The translations under genes and the position numbers were made by a program. A model generated the notes under the pieces. It was not told the DNA's origin. It searched no databases and saw only the letters and a program-made list of their open reading frames with translations. DNA of 64,000 nt from Amaranthus tricolor (taxonomy: Eukaryota; Streptophyta; Magnoliopsida; Caryophyllales; Amaranthaceae): assembly GCF_026212465.1 (NCBI RefSeq), contig NC_080059.1, positions 11,276,311 to 11,340,310 of the forward strand, given 5' to 3'. How positions within the stretch are numbered: the first letter of the stretch is position 1; each line of letters starts with the position of its first letter. Of the stretch, positions 34,578 to 47,368 are shown piece by piece.

Positions 34578-37500
34578 ATGCTTGTAATGGCTTCTCTTGG
34601 CCTCCCTCCATCTTTTCTATATTTTGTAAGCAATTTTTACTCATTCTCTTTATACACATGGCATTCGAGTTTTGTGCGATCACTTCAATGGAAGTTTTTT
34701 TAATATAAGATAGACTGAGCGGAAAAAAGTTAGAAAAATAACAGTTAAAATCGAATTTAGAATTTTATTCAAAAATATTAGTATATGTTCCAATTGAGAA
34801 AACATTGTATATTTTACTTTTGATCGAAGTTAAAACCTAAATGTGTATTGTATTACATTTTGCATTTATTTATATGCTTTATTTGTTTTTGTGTTCGTAG
34901 ATATTTTTGTTTAATAATTGGTTAGGTTTCAAATCCTCATTAACCTTAGCTTGTTAATTACCAAGTCATTCAAATATTTAGACGTTGTAAGATGTACATA
35001 TAGAATTCATCAAGGAGTATTTACCCAACACATCTTTTATCCAACCTTTTTTGTAAAGAAAATTCTTGTAGTTATATTTTTTTAACTTACATTACTTAGT
35101 TTGATAAGAAATTATTATTTTCAACAGGATAATTAATTTTTATTTTTACTTATAAATTTTTGGGGCTGATTTTCTTTATTATAAAGGGGGATGAAGTTAG
35201 TTTCTAGAAATCAGCAAGTTCATTGTATTTGCTAAAAGAATTTTTGGTACATGAACTCTAATTAATTCATGAATTTGTTGACCAACAAAGGATGATGTAT
35301 TGTCCGAAATAGGGGATGTATTTGAAAGCTTCTAAAATCTTTTATTCACCCTAGTATAAAGGAATGCTTTGTAATCAAAAAAAATGCAGATTTTGTTTCA
35401 TAATATAAACCTTGTGTTTTATGCATTGCTTTTCTTCTTGTGTTTGTCCAAAGAAATAGTAATTTCACTTATCACTTTGAGTTTGTCTTGAGTGTTAATT
35501 CTTAGGAAAGATTTTGTGTGTCTTGTCTGTAGCCTAAAACCCCAAATCATTGAGTTTGTTCTTGTGATTTGGCTCTTATCTATATTCTTCTACTATTCTT
35601 TCTTATCTACTTATTCTTCTATTTTTTTTTACAATAAAATCAGAAACTTTTAAATGTAAGTGTGTTCTTCCTAATCACACTTACATCATATACACATTGC
35701 CCATTTAATGATAAGACCAACAAAAATGTGTTCAATTGACGCTTAATAGAAAACATCATGTAAAACTTTACATAAATAAAAAGTGCATTTAAATTTATGA
35801 GCGCTATCAAAATAAAAAAAATAATATCAAACTTATTTGTTCGTGTTTTATAGTGATTGAGATTATCTTTAAACTAAGCTAAATTGATTATCTAATTGAG
35901 ATTAATCAAACTATTATATTCATATACGGGTATTTATCTTGTATGATTTAATTCGTGTGTTTGATCTTTTGTCTAATCCATTCTTTCATTATTATTTAAA
36001 ACAGCAGGGCTTGGGATTTTCTCTAAGGAAAACTTTAACAACTGATAGATGCTTAAGGATGAATGCTCGTTCCAAGGCAAGTTCTTCCGCTCAATTAAAA
36101 TGAAAAGTTTAACGCTATATGTGAAGAGAACATATATTACATTTACAACTCTAGCCTATAAAGCTCTCGTATAAGGAATTGTGATAGGGTATACTCCCTC
36201 CGTTCTTTAATGAAATTTCTATAAGAAGTGTTCACGGAAGTTAAGAAAAACTAAATCTTTCAGATAGTGGATATATTATTTTATTGAATAATAAATTTAA
36301 TAGAGAAAAAGTGGACCCTATAAATAATACTCTCTTCTATTCTCCCTATTTGTCTGATTTTCAAATAAAGTTAAGTCATCTTATTAATCTCATTTCTATT
36401 TATAGTATATATTTTTGACCTTATTATCCTTACTAACATTATCTTATTACAATAAATCTAATAAAAAATCATTATCCTTTCTAAGTGATCTCATTTGACC
36501 CACTCAAAAATTGGTAAAAACTTAAATGAGACTAATTAGAAGAATAAAAAGGAGTATAAAAATATTAAAAGAAGGTCAATAGAAAAAATATAGGGACCAC
36601 AACTTATAAAAAATATTTTTATAAAGTTAGTGGAAAACATGTATGGATCATAAGAAATATAAAAAATGATAAAGTGAAGTTATTGGAAGATATATTGGGA
36701 CTAAAAGTATTATTAAAATATTAAAATAAGAGTGAATTAAATTCTTTTTGTCTAAAGTTATAAATTAAAATATCGTTTATGGGAACAATAAATAAAACAC
36801 TGAAAATAAAAAAATGAAAACCTCTTTAAAAAAACCAATGGAATATAACACAATATAGAGCTGAAACAATCAACTTAATCTTATTTTTGCTGTGATTCAT
36901 ACGAATACATTGCAGGAAAGTAGCATTTTTGACCACACTAACAACCATTCCGACCACCAAAACGGGAAAGCATGGACAACTTCAAACAACGATTTGATCG
37001 ATTATCGTACAGACATCCATGGCGAAGAACAAAGATTACCACCATTAATCGCCGCAATGAAATCAGCAATGGAAGAAAACCCAGCAACATTCCAGTTTCC
37101 AGGGCATAACAGAGGATTTGCAGCACCGCCTTCCTTAACTCAGCTCATAGGGGAATGGCCTTTTCTTCACGATGTTGGAGAGCTCGACGATCTTTTTACT
37201 CCTGAAGGGCCTATATTAGAAGCGCAACGAGAAGCAGCCAAGGTGTTCGGTGCATCGGAGACATGGTTTTTAGTTGGTGGAACAACTTGTGGTGTTCTTG
37301 CAGCTATTATGGGTACTTGTAGTCCTGGAGATGTGCTGATTCTAACTCGTAATTCTCATATATCTGCAATTTCTGCATTGGCTTTATGTGGTGCCATACC
37401 TAAGTATATTTTTCCTGATTATGATTCTTGTTGGGATGCTCCAACTTTGGTCTCTCCATTAGAGGTTAGTTCATAATCAAGTTAAGAAGTCGGCTTTTGG

Positions 37501-39309
37501 TTTTTATTGGTCAAATAGCTTAATATATGTTTGTTAATGACTTTAATTTTAAGCCAAAATATAAATGCACTTATTTGTAGCTTTTTCGTCGACTTCCTAG
37601 CCTTTTGACCAACATTTTCTCTTTAAACCGCCAATAAACAACAACTAATTTTTACTCTCTCCATTCCTTAAAGAAGTTCCTATTTATTATTTTGAGATGT
37701 TTTATTTGTTGTTCCCATAAAGAATCTTTTTATTTTTATCATAAAATTTAGACAAAATAACCTTATTTATCCTCATTTTAATATTTTTATAATACTTATG
37801 TTATGGTCCCTACATATCTTCCACTGACTTATTTTAACATTTATATTCATTATAATCTTCACATGTTTCCCACTAACTTTATAAAAACATTTTTTAATTA
37901 GTTGTAGTCCTTGTATTTTTTCCAATGACTTTCATTTAATATTTTTTAATATTTATGATTCCTACTTTTCTTCCATCAAATTTATTATTTAATTAAATAA
38001 TATATTTAATATTTAAAATATTCTATTTTTCTTAATTTTCATAAATATTTCTTATAAAAGCTTCATTAGGGAACGAAGAGAATTATCTCCTTAATAGTTG
38101 GCATATATAGTTGTTTAACGGCTCGTGAAAAACCAATGCTACCAAATAATTAAATAAGCCAACAACTAATTCTTAAACACTTCTCTAAAATTTTCCATGG
38201 TTTAATGTGACTTACAACCCATGAGTTATTTACAAACAATCTTACATTTTAATATAATACCTAACACATTATTAATGTAATGTTCTTATAACTAATAGGT
38301 AGAGAAAGCTATCAAAGAACTAGCATCAGAAGGCAAAAAACCAGCTGCAGTTTTCATTACATCTCCTACATACCATGGAATATGCAGCAATGTAAAAGAA
38401 ATCTCTAAATTATGCCATTTACATGATATTCCATTAATAGTAGACGAAGCTCATGGTGCACACTTCGGTTTTCATCCACAACTGCCATTATCAGCTCTTC
38501 AACAAGGGGCAGATTTGGTCATACAATCGACTCACAAAGTCTTACTCTCCCTTTCTCAATCATCAATGTTACATAAATCCCAAACTCCACTTATAAACAA
38601 ACAAAAAATCAGCAAATGTCTCCAAATACTTCAAAGTACTAGTCCAAGTTTCCTGCTTTTAGCTTCACTTGATGCTACTACAGCCCAATTAAAGATTAAC
38701 CCGAAAATTGTTTTTGACAACGCGATTCATTTATCAATCGAAGCTAAAAAAGCACTTCAAGAAATTCCGGGTGTTTCTGTTCTCGATTTGCCCAATAGTG
38801 ACCCCTTACGGGTCACTGTTGGGGTATACAATTTTGGGGTTTCGGGGTATGAAGCAAGGGATATTTTGTACAAGGATCAAAGATTGCTCCCCGTTCTAAC
38901 TAGTTCTCGAGCCATCACATTTTTGTTTACTCCTGGGACGTGTAAAGAACATGTGGATAGGCTAGTGAAGGGGTTTAAGCATCTATCAGTATTATCTTCA
39001 AATTTGCATAATATGAAGATGAATGGATTTCAAAGGCTTAAATTGAAGCCATTTATGGAAATTGACATGAGATTTAGCCCAAGGGAGGCTTTTTTTGCTA
39101 AGAAAAAGAAGGTAGAAGTGAATGATTGTGTTGGAAAGATATGTGGAGAGCTTATATGTCCATATCCACCAGGTATTCCTGTAATGATTCCAGGGGAAGT
39201 GATATCAGAGAAGGGTTTGAGTATGTTGCTACAAGCTAAAGCTCATGGTGCTAAAATTATAGGAGCTTCTGACCCTCTCTTAACGTCGATTGTCGTATGT
39301 GATCTATGA
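34578..39309 (+). CDS. Plastid-type Orn/Lys/Arg decarboxylase (fold-type I), copy A, four exons
   Basis: Proposed exons: 34578-34625, 36008-36076, 36916-37464 and 38299-39309, all phase 0, giving 558 residues. Exons 1-2 encode a Ser/Thr/Leu/Arg-rich leader without acidic residues at the start (MLVMASLGLPPSFLYF, then GLGFSLRKTLTTDRC), typical of a chloroplast transit peptide. The mature part shows the PLP-dependent major domain: FPGHNRG near residue 100, ETWFLVGGTTCG, TRNSHISAI, SPTYHGI, DEAHGAHFG (D271, H274) and STHKVLLSLSQSSML with the PLP-binding Lys301. The C-terminal domain has CPYPPGIPVMIPGE and ends ASDPLLTSIVVCDL. The family decarboxylates basic amino acids to polyamine precursors; which substrate applies here cannot be told. 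Intron 2 is GC-AG (AAG|GCAAGT). The second ATG (AATGGCT, 9 bases on) is an equally good start. Confidence 0.85.
34626..36007 (+). other. Intron 1 of decarboxylase copy A
   Basis: GT-AG intron with a NAGNAG acceptor (ACAGCAG), so one Gln codon may be included or skipped. About 950 bp (34820-35770) are absent from copy B. The shorter orphan copy at 60501-60834 keeps the first part of that stretch, so copy B lost it. Bases ~35190-35690 look like plant LTR U3-R-U5 sequence (purine run AAGGGGGA before TGAAG; T-rich tail), but no matching ends or target duplication were found. Confidence 0.5.
36194..36800. mobile_element. MITE-like repeat in intron 2, oppositely repeated in intron 3
   Basis: It starts CTCCCTCCGTTCTTTAATG after a TA. 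In reverse orientation it matches intron 3 (about 37655-38075), with shared motifs such as TCTATAAGAAGTGTTCACGGAAGTTAAGAAAAA, GGGACC…CAACTTATAAAAAATATTTTTATAAAGTTAGTGGAAAAC and GGGAACAATAAATAAAAC. It is also present in copy B at ~62398-63050. Confidence 0.6.
36332..36554. mobile_element. MITE nested inside the intron-2 MITE
   Basis: A ~223-bp insert with inverted ends CTCTCTTCTATTCTCCCTATTTGTCTGATTT and, inward from the right, CTCCTTTTTATTCTTCTAATTAGTCTCATTT. TA flanks both sides. The intron-3 copy of the host MITE lacks it, which supports insertion. It is also present in copy B, so it predates the segmental duplication. Confidence 0.6.
37465..38298 (+). other. Intron 3 of decarboxylase copy A, with inverted MITE copy
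   Basis: GT-AG intron (TTAGAG|GTTAGT; acceptor ACTAATAG). Bases ~37655-38075 are a copy, in reverse orientation, of the MITE in intron 2. Exon 3 therefore lies between inverted repeats that could pair in the pre-mRNA. Confidence 0.65.
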
Positions 39310-40570
39310 TTAGCAGAATCTGAAAGTTGATTATTGAGTTATTTTTAAGAAACATTGAACAATTATGAAGCTTTTATTAATCTTATAGATATGATAATAA
39401 TATCAATATATCCAAAAGGATTATGTTTATGGCTGAGAGATCTTTAAGGATGTGGAAGGGGATCGACCGTATAGGTCCCCTCTTTCTCCGTATATGAACA
39501 AGGTAATCAAAAACAGAAATATGTTAAGTTTATTAATAAAATAAATATTTTTACTATAAATAAGGTTCAAAATAAAAATTTTGCTCATGGCCCTCAAATT
39601 TTCCAAGACAACTCTTTATGGTTTCGTAAAATATATAAATATTTTGGATTTGATCTAAAATAATTAGGTAACAATGAATTTAATAATGATTTAAAATATA
39701 CTCCCTCTGTTTACATATGTTCTTCTCAACTAGAATTTATGAATTTTAGTGTTAAACTTTGACTACGATTTTTTATCGATCTATAAGAAAAAACATATTC
39801 ATGTGAGATTTTTTAAATTCGTGTTAATATATATTTTCTAAATATTAACTTTTTTAGATTTTTTAAAAATTCACAATTGAAATTATTTGATTTTAAAGTT
39901 TGCATTGAAATCTGCGAAAAAAAAATAGGTAGAATATTTGAAAATAAAGGGGTGTGTTCCTATTTATTTTTTATCAATGTTTAATACACTTTTCTAGTTA
40001 ACAAAAACAACAATATCCTCAACACAATACTAAAAAAAACTTCAATTTTTAGCAATTATGTTACCTCTGTCTCATGATTATCAATTAATTAAACCATTAA
40101 CATTTCATTTGGTAACTGGTACTAAATGGTGGGAATGATAATATTTGACCAGAACATAGCATACCGGTAAGTAGCAAGAACACAAATTGCCTACTAATGT
40201 TTGACCAGACCTTCGTTCTTTAATGTTTTTCCCATTTAAAACATTCCGCTTTAAGGATAGAAAAATTTAATTATTGTTTTTGACACATATTTAAAAGATA
40301 AAATATATTCATGTAAGATCTTGGTAGATTCGTCTTAATCTATATTTTTTATTATATATTATTTATGATTTTTTATTATATGTATAGTATATTAGAGATA
40401 TTGAGGTTTAAAATTTGCATTAAAAACTGTGTAAAAAGTAAATGGGAAGAACAAAAAGAAACGAAGGGAATAATAATTAGTTTGAGATTATCACTGCTTA
40501 CTAGACCTCTTAATGGAGTCAGTCAGACGGGTTTCTGGTCAGCTAGTTTTTCGATCGAGTCAGTTTCGGG
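39310..40570. other. 3' flank of decarboxylase copy A; dispersed MITE fragments
   Basis: No gene. ~39699-39950 (TACTCCCTCTGTTTACATATG) and ~40245-40460 are fragments of the MITE family that also occurs, reversed, within the 0.6-kb tandem repeat (TAAAATATATTCATGTRAGAT…TTCGTSTTAAT). The ends are too worn to delimit. Confidence 0.45.
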
Positions 40571-41582
40571 TAACGTTTGAGCTTTAATATCTCTAAATAC
40601 GCATTTTAAAATATTATAAAAAATTTATGATAAGAAAAATATACATTAAGACCAATCTAACGAGATCTCACAAGGATATATTTTATCATCTATATATGTT
40701 TTAAAAATTCAAAAGATGGATTGTTGCTTGTAACGATGGGGTTTTGAAAAATAAGATATTGTCATTTATTTCACCTGCACACATTTTTAGGTTCATCATC
40801 ATTTTTTCCAGTGTATTTCGCTCATAGAAAAATTATAGACAAGGTCTGGAGAATTTAGGACGATGGCAACTCATACCTATAAAGAAGAACACAGCCAAAG
40901 GAGTTTCCTGGGTCGAGAAAGATAAAGAGTCGTAACTACACGGGAAAGATAAATTAAATGTCTATAAATAAAATAAATAAGCAGAACTAACTACAAAATA
41001 AAGGAAAACAAAAAAACTAACAATAAAAGAAACGAGAGAGCAAGAGGGCAAGAACATTTTTAGGTTGTTACCGATAAATATTTATTATCCACAGTTTGCA
41101 TTATTTAACTTAAAAAACTTTCACTCTCTCCATTTTTTTCTTTCAATTTACTTTTTAAACAGTTATCAAAGTAACGTTTGAGCTTTAATATCTCTAAATA
41201 CGCATTTTAAAAATTTATAAAAAATATGTGATAAGAAAAATATACATTAAGACGAATATAACGAAATCTCACATGGATATATTTTATTATCTATATATGT
41301 TTTAAAAATTCAAAGGATAGATTGTTGCTTGTAATGATGGGGTTTTGAAAAATAAGATATTGTCATTTATTTCACCTGCACACATTTTTAGGTTCATCAT
41401 CATTTTATCCAGTATATTTCGCTCATAAAAAAATTATAGGCAAGGTCTGTAGAAGGAAGGACGGTGGCAACTAATACCTATAAAGGAGAACATGGCCAAA
41501 GGAGTTTCCAAAGTCGAGAAAGATAAAGAGTCGTAACTACACGGGAAAGGTAAATTAAATGTCTATAAATAAAATAAATAAG
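40571..41582. repeat. ~601-bp tandem repeat, 1.7 copies
   Basis: Two head-to-tail units start at GTAACGTTTGAGCTTTAATATCTC (40571 and 41172). They share GAAAAATAAGATATTGTCATTTATTTCACC, CAAGGTCT, GGAGAACA and GAGAAAGATAAAGAGTCGTAACTACACGGG. The second unit stops at AAATAAGCA, where retrotransposon sequence begins at 41583. The remainder of the unit type resumes at 59808 on the far side of the retrotransposon cluster. Confidence 0.8.
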
Positions 41583-43266
41583 CAACTTGAGATAATCCAA
41601 GAAGGGGAATTGGAAGCCAAGTTGAGTGCATTGTCTATTCAACCTACCTTTTTCGAAGAGATTATGGCTAAGCAACTGGAAGACCCAAAGTTCATTAAAC
41701 TTCGGGAGCAGATCAGTGAAGGGAGAGCTGAAGGTTTTACAATTCATGAGGACGGTAGTCTTCGTTTTAAAGGACGATGGTGTGTATCGGATGGGTGTGA
41801 CTCCTTGAAGGAAAAATTATTGAACGAAGCCCATTATTCTAGATACTCGGTTCATCCTGGTGGAGACAAGATGTATCAAGATTTAAAATGCATGTTTTGG
41901 TGGTCAGGTATGAAAAGAATATTGCGGATTTTGTTTCCAAGTGTTTAACGTGTTAAAAGGTTAAGAGTGAACATCGAAGACCAGCTGGGTTACTGCAACC
42001 TCTAGAAGTCCCGGTATGGAAGTGGGATGACATTTCTATGGATTTCGTTTTAGGTTAGCCACGAACTAAGGCTAGTAATGATACTCTTTAGGTTATTGTG
42101 GATAGGCTTACTAAGTCTGCAAGGTTTATTCCGATGAACTGTAAGTGGGATATAGAACAACTTGCTCGTGCCTACATTAGATACGTTGTTCGATATCACG
42201 GAATACCTCGTACTATTGTCTCCGATCGTCATACTCGATACTTGTCACATTTCTGGAAATCTTTACAGCAGGCTTTGGGAACCACTCTTCTTTATAGTAC
42301 GTCTTTTCACCCTATGACGGATGGTCAGACTGAACGTGTCAATCAGTTACTAGAGGACATATTGAGAGCAATAGCCATGGAATAGCAAGGTTCATGAGAT
42401 GAACATTTGGATTTAGTAGAATTCTCTTATAATAACAGTTATCAGGCAACGATTCAAATGGCCTCGTTTGAAGCACTTTATGGTCGTAAGTGCCGTAGTC
42501 CTGTATGTTGGGATGATTTTACTGAATCTGTCACCTTAGGACCTGATATGCTTGTTCAAATGACTGAGCAAGTAAAGTTAATTCGCGATAAAATGAAGGC
42601 AGCCCAGGATAGACAAAAATCATACGCCGATCTCCGACGTCGGCCTGATGAGTACGAAGTAGGCGACAAAGTTCTACTCCGTGTGTCTCCGATGAAAGGT
42701 GTGGTTCGTTTTGGTGCTCGTGGGAAGTTAAGACCGCGTTTCATTGGTCCCTATGATATTGTGGAACGGATTGGGAAGTTAGCTTACCGGTTAGCGCTGC
42801 CTAATGCGTTGGGTAAGGTTCATGACGTTTTTCATATCTCCCAGTTAAAATGTTATGTTGCGGCTTCTTCGCATGTCTTAGACCCGGAGCCGTTAGAGCT
42901 TGATGAGAGCCTAACCTATGAAGAGCAACCTGTTCAGATTTTAGATAGTAAGGTTCGCAGTACTCGGCGAAAGGATGTTGCAATGGTTAAGGTTCTATGG
43001 TCAAATCATCGGTCACAAGAGGCAACTTGGGAAACAGAAGCTTCCATGTGAGAGAAGTATCCGTACCCTTTCCCTCAGGTTAGTAAGTTACGGGGACGTA
43101 ACTTTTTAAGGGGGGTCGAAAGCGATAGGATTTTTCGTGCGTTGAGTTATTTTGATCTAGTTTCTTTTGTTGTGTGCTTGTTTTGTCGTTTTTGTGTGTG
43201 TGGTTGTTGTGTGTTTTGTGTTTGTACGTTGAGGTTTTGGGGTCAAAACCTTTTTAAGGGGTAGTC
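41583..43266 (+). pseudogene. Left-truncated Ty3/gypsy internal region (RNase H end to chromodomain)
   Basis: It corresponds to 50564-52244 of the fuller copy, so it starts mid-pol with no 5' LTR, gag, protease or reverse transcriptase. It covers the integrase zinc-binding region, integrase core, the C-terminal GPY-like block (RFIGPYDIVERIG) and the chromodomain-like tail, ending 43051. Compared with the other copy it has one lost A near 41915 (frameshift) and five in-frame stops at 41954, 42056, 42089, 42383 and 42395. Four of the five are C:G-to-T:A changes. It cannot make a protein. Confidence 0.9.
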
Positions 43267-45723
<2,457 letters not shown>

Positions 45724-45725
45724 AT

Positions 45726-45737
45726 TGGTATCAGAGC
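45726..45737 (+). other. Primer-binding site of the Ty3/gypsy element
   Basis: TGGTATCAGAGC, complementary to the 3' end of plant initiator-methionine tRNA, placed two bases after LTR 1. It marks the start of the internal region and the plus orientation. Confidence 0.9.
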
Positions 45738-46013
45738 GGGAGTTTTATTTAGTGTTATTTTTCTATATCGATAGACTAACGAAAAAGAAAAATTATTATG
45801 ACGAGAGTAAAGGGGTAGACATTAAGGGGATATGATGTGTTATGCTTGGTGTCTTTAAGCATGATGTCATGGATAATTTTGATGTGTGCATGGTAGAACT
45901 TCTGTGTTTATATCTCTGATACTCTGATTTATCTATCTTTGTCTTATTTCAGAAATTAATTGTCTCGTTTTCTTTCTTTGTGAGTCAGGAAGTTCGATTA
46001 TTACTTTTCTTTC

Positions 46014-46934
46014 ATGGATAAAGGAAAGAGACCGGCCGAGGAAGGAATTAATACCCGAGAGGAACCCTGGAGAGCTTTAGTTAATGCCCCAGCCTAGGCA
46101 GAGATAGAGGCTCTGGGAATTTGGGACAGAAAAGAGGGGGAAACTAATTTGAACTACACCCTACGAATGGAAATGATTTACAAGAGATCTAAACAAGTGT
46201 ATGAGGGGATAATGGACGAAAAGATGGTTGAATTGAAAGAGAGGAGTGAACAATTTCACCGAGATCTTAACAGAAGGGTTAGAGCATTGGAGACTGAGGG
46301 TCGGGACGGATTTGACGTTCCAAAGTCTAGTGGGGCAAGAACAAATATTATTGAGGAGGTTGTTCCCGTAGTAAACCCAAACCCAGTGTTACTAATAAAC
46401 TTTGATGAGTTGGATTTTGAGGAGGATCCCGAGGAGGATCCAGAAGAGGACCCGGAGGAGGACCCCGATGAGGACCCAGAAGAAGAATCTGAGGAGGATT
46501 TTGAGGAAAATTTCGATGAGGAACAGGGAGAAATTATGGAGGAAGATTCCTTAGGAGTGGTAGAAGAACCTTATGAGGATAACTTGGGAGATGGTTATAA
46601 TGCTGATGAGGAGGGGGGAATAGCTGATAGAGATGATATTATGAGCGATGCTGATAGCAAAGTAGTTATTCTAGGGGGTTGGCCGGTGAGGCGAGAAGAT
46701 CTTATGAGTGAGGAGGATAATGAAATAATTATGTGGGAGGAAAGACCACCTGAACCAATTATTGTAGAACTTTCTGATTCCGTAGGGCAACTTACTATGA
46801 GTGATTTCTTATCTGTAGGAACCCCTTCTGATTCTGATAGCACATCTAGCGATGACTCTGGTGATGCTGATTTTGACCCTGATCGATACATGGAGGATCA
46901 GGACCGTCTGGATGCGTCGCCTTTATTTGCCTGA
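46014..46934 (+). pseudogene. Acidic extra ORF between LTR and gag (Ty3/gypsy)
   Basis: The frame starts at ATG 46014 (MDKGKRPAEEG), is cut by a TAG at 46095, and then stays open to the stop at 46932-46934, about 306 codons in all. The N-terminal part is predicted helical and charged (RMEMIYKRSKQVYEGIMDEK, then LKERSEQFHRDLNRRVRALE), and could form a coiled coil. A very acidic repeat (EEDPEEDPEEDPDEDPEEE) and a Ser/Asp-rich tail follow. I recognise no domain. It lies 0.43 kb ahead of gag on the same strand. Extra ORFs upstream of gag are known in some plant gypsy lineages (Ogre/Tat); one with this composition in a chromovirus is unfamiliar to me. It could alternatively be a captured host fragment. 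Confidence 0.6.
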
Positions 46935-47368
46935 TTGTTTCTACTTTATTTGATTATGCATGTGTACGAGTTCGTATGTCTAGTTCCTTAGTAAAATAAA
47001 TCGCGAACAATTTTGTTGTTTGAATGATTTGGTTGTTTACTTCGGACTTTTGTAGTATTTGAACAGTGGTTATGTGGGATTTTATACCCATGTATTTCTT
47101 TTTAGATTGGAACAATATGGTATTATTGATTTCAATTTGAATTTCGTTTATAGAAGTTTAAACATTAGTAGGTAGAATCGATTAAGTATTGTATTTGTGG
47201 AAAAATGTGAAGATTTGATTATAGACTCATTGTTCAAAATCTTTTACCTTTTAGGACTATTACCTTGTTTTTTTTAAGAGAAATAATAGTATGAGTTTTC
47301 CTTAACCACAAACGCTATAGAAATGTATTTACATACCTTGTTTAACCTAATGCAGTATACCCGCCATC

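Larger units (their letters stand above)
36077..36915 (+). other. GC-AG intron 2 of decarboxylase copy A
   Basis: The donor is TCCAAG|GCAAGTTC, the consensus form of a GC donor; the acceptor is CATTGCAG ending 36915. The same donor is kept in copy B (62258/62259). Most of this intron is transposon: a MITE-like element from ~36194 to ~36800, itself interrupted by a second MITE at 36332-36554. Confidence 0.7.

Noticed and set aside
35190..35690. Possible solo LTR in intron 1 of decarboxylase copy A
   Set aside because: Composition resembles an LTR, but the TG…CA ends do not pair well and no 5-bp duplication was found. The lack of the region in copy B is better explained by deletion, since the partial copy at 60501-60834 retains its start.
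36892..36915. Translation start of the decarboxylase at GTG 36892
   Set aside because: The bases before 36916 end in a clear acceptor (TTGCAG), and exons 1-2 upstream supply an in-frame ATG and transit peptide.
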